Below are positions 5,307 to 5,382 of a stretch of DNA of 5,382 nucleotides, piece by piece. Where the stretch lies: contig JAKEFN010000002.1 of assembly GCA_022616085.1 (NCBI GenBank), positions 1-5,382 on the forward strand. Direction: 5' to 3'. Below the pieces are notes generated by a model. It saw nothing but the letters and a program-made list of their open reading frames with translations, did no database searches and was not told the origin of the DNA. Each line of letters opens with the position of its first letter. The stretch's first letter is position 1. Both the position numbers and the translations under genes were made by a program. This stretch comes from a bacterium. Its GTDB lineage: Bacteria; Patescibacteriota; Minisyncoccia; Phycocordibacterales; JAKEFN01.

Positions 5307-5382
5307 CTACTGCGAATTCATGTTGCGGGCTGCAAACGACGGCTCGGAAAGACTCAAAATATCAACAATATTCTTCGCTTTC
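5307..5382 (-). CDS. Possible C-terminal end of an unidentified gene
   Basis: On the minus strand one frame is open from the window edge (first full codon at 5381) for 24 codons, ending in TAG at 5309-5307. It reads KAKNIVDILSLSEPSFAARN then MNSQ. It would converge on the SIMPL gene with the hairpin at 5266-5282 between them, which is a sensible layout. I do not recognise it, and 24 open codons can occur by chance. A competing plus-strand frame from ATG 5320 is also open to the edge but has no Shine-Dalgarno. Confidence 0.25.
   Translation of the reverse strand, partial: KAKNIVDILSLSEPSFAARNMNSQ

Noticed and set aside
5320..5382. Plus-strand frame from ATG 5320 open to the right edge
   Set aside because: No ribosome binding site or promoter before it, and only 21 codons visible. 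The convergent minus-strand frame is at least as plausible.

Overview
The window looks like a stretch of bacterial chromosome of moderate GC, with AT-rich spacers. It holds three complete genes with recognisable or partly recognisable products, one complete membrane protein of unassigned function, and two partial reading frames at the edges. UGA is used as a true stop (murD and the membrane gene both end in TGA), so the UGA-recoding codes are excluded. The divergent RNase Y, the unusual MurD, a membrane-anchored SIMPL protein and a SWEET-like membrane protein together suggest a Patescibacteria/CPR lineage, perhaps Parcubacteria. This rests on protein style, not on a marker gene, so it is moderate-confidence inference.

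Layout. On the minus strand at the left edge is the start of a small membrane protein (137 to beyond 1). Upstream of it, on the same strand, is rny (1762 to 236), the membrane-anchored endoribonuclease Y, with an intrinsic terminator just past its stop. A 435-bp divergent spacer (1763-2197, counted to the preferred murD start) separates rny from murD. It carries a good minus-strand promoter with an extended -10 at 2092-2120. Transcription from there would give rny a leader of about 320 nt that is dense in perfect inverted repeats, including a 7-bp long-range pairing that encloses four local hairpins. This is the most intriguing part of the window.

On the plus strand, murD (2198-3634) encodes the peptidoglycan precursor glutamate ligase. 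It departs from the textbook enzyme at the normally lysine position of the NDSKAT motif. A near-perfect sigma70-type promoter (TTGACA, 18-bp spacer, TATAAT) overlaps the murD stop codon and drives a 7-TM protein (3696-4349) with a strong Shine-Dalgarno and a possible two-fold SWEET-like architecture. That gene ends in a clear intrinsic terminator. Within a few bases a second promoter of the same design (TTGTCA, 18-bp spacer, TATAAT) drives a membrane-anchored SIMPL-domain protein (4441-5256) that has no visible Shine-Dalgarno. The last 126 bp hold a hairpin and a possible minus-strand gene end.

The genes do not form one pathway. RNA decay, cell-wall precursor synthesis and two envelope proteins sit side by side, mostly as single-gene transcription units with their own promoters and terminators. 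No mobile element, CRISPR array, tRNA or rRNA was seen.
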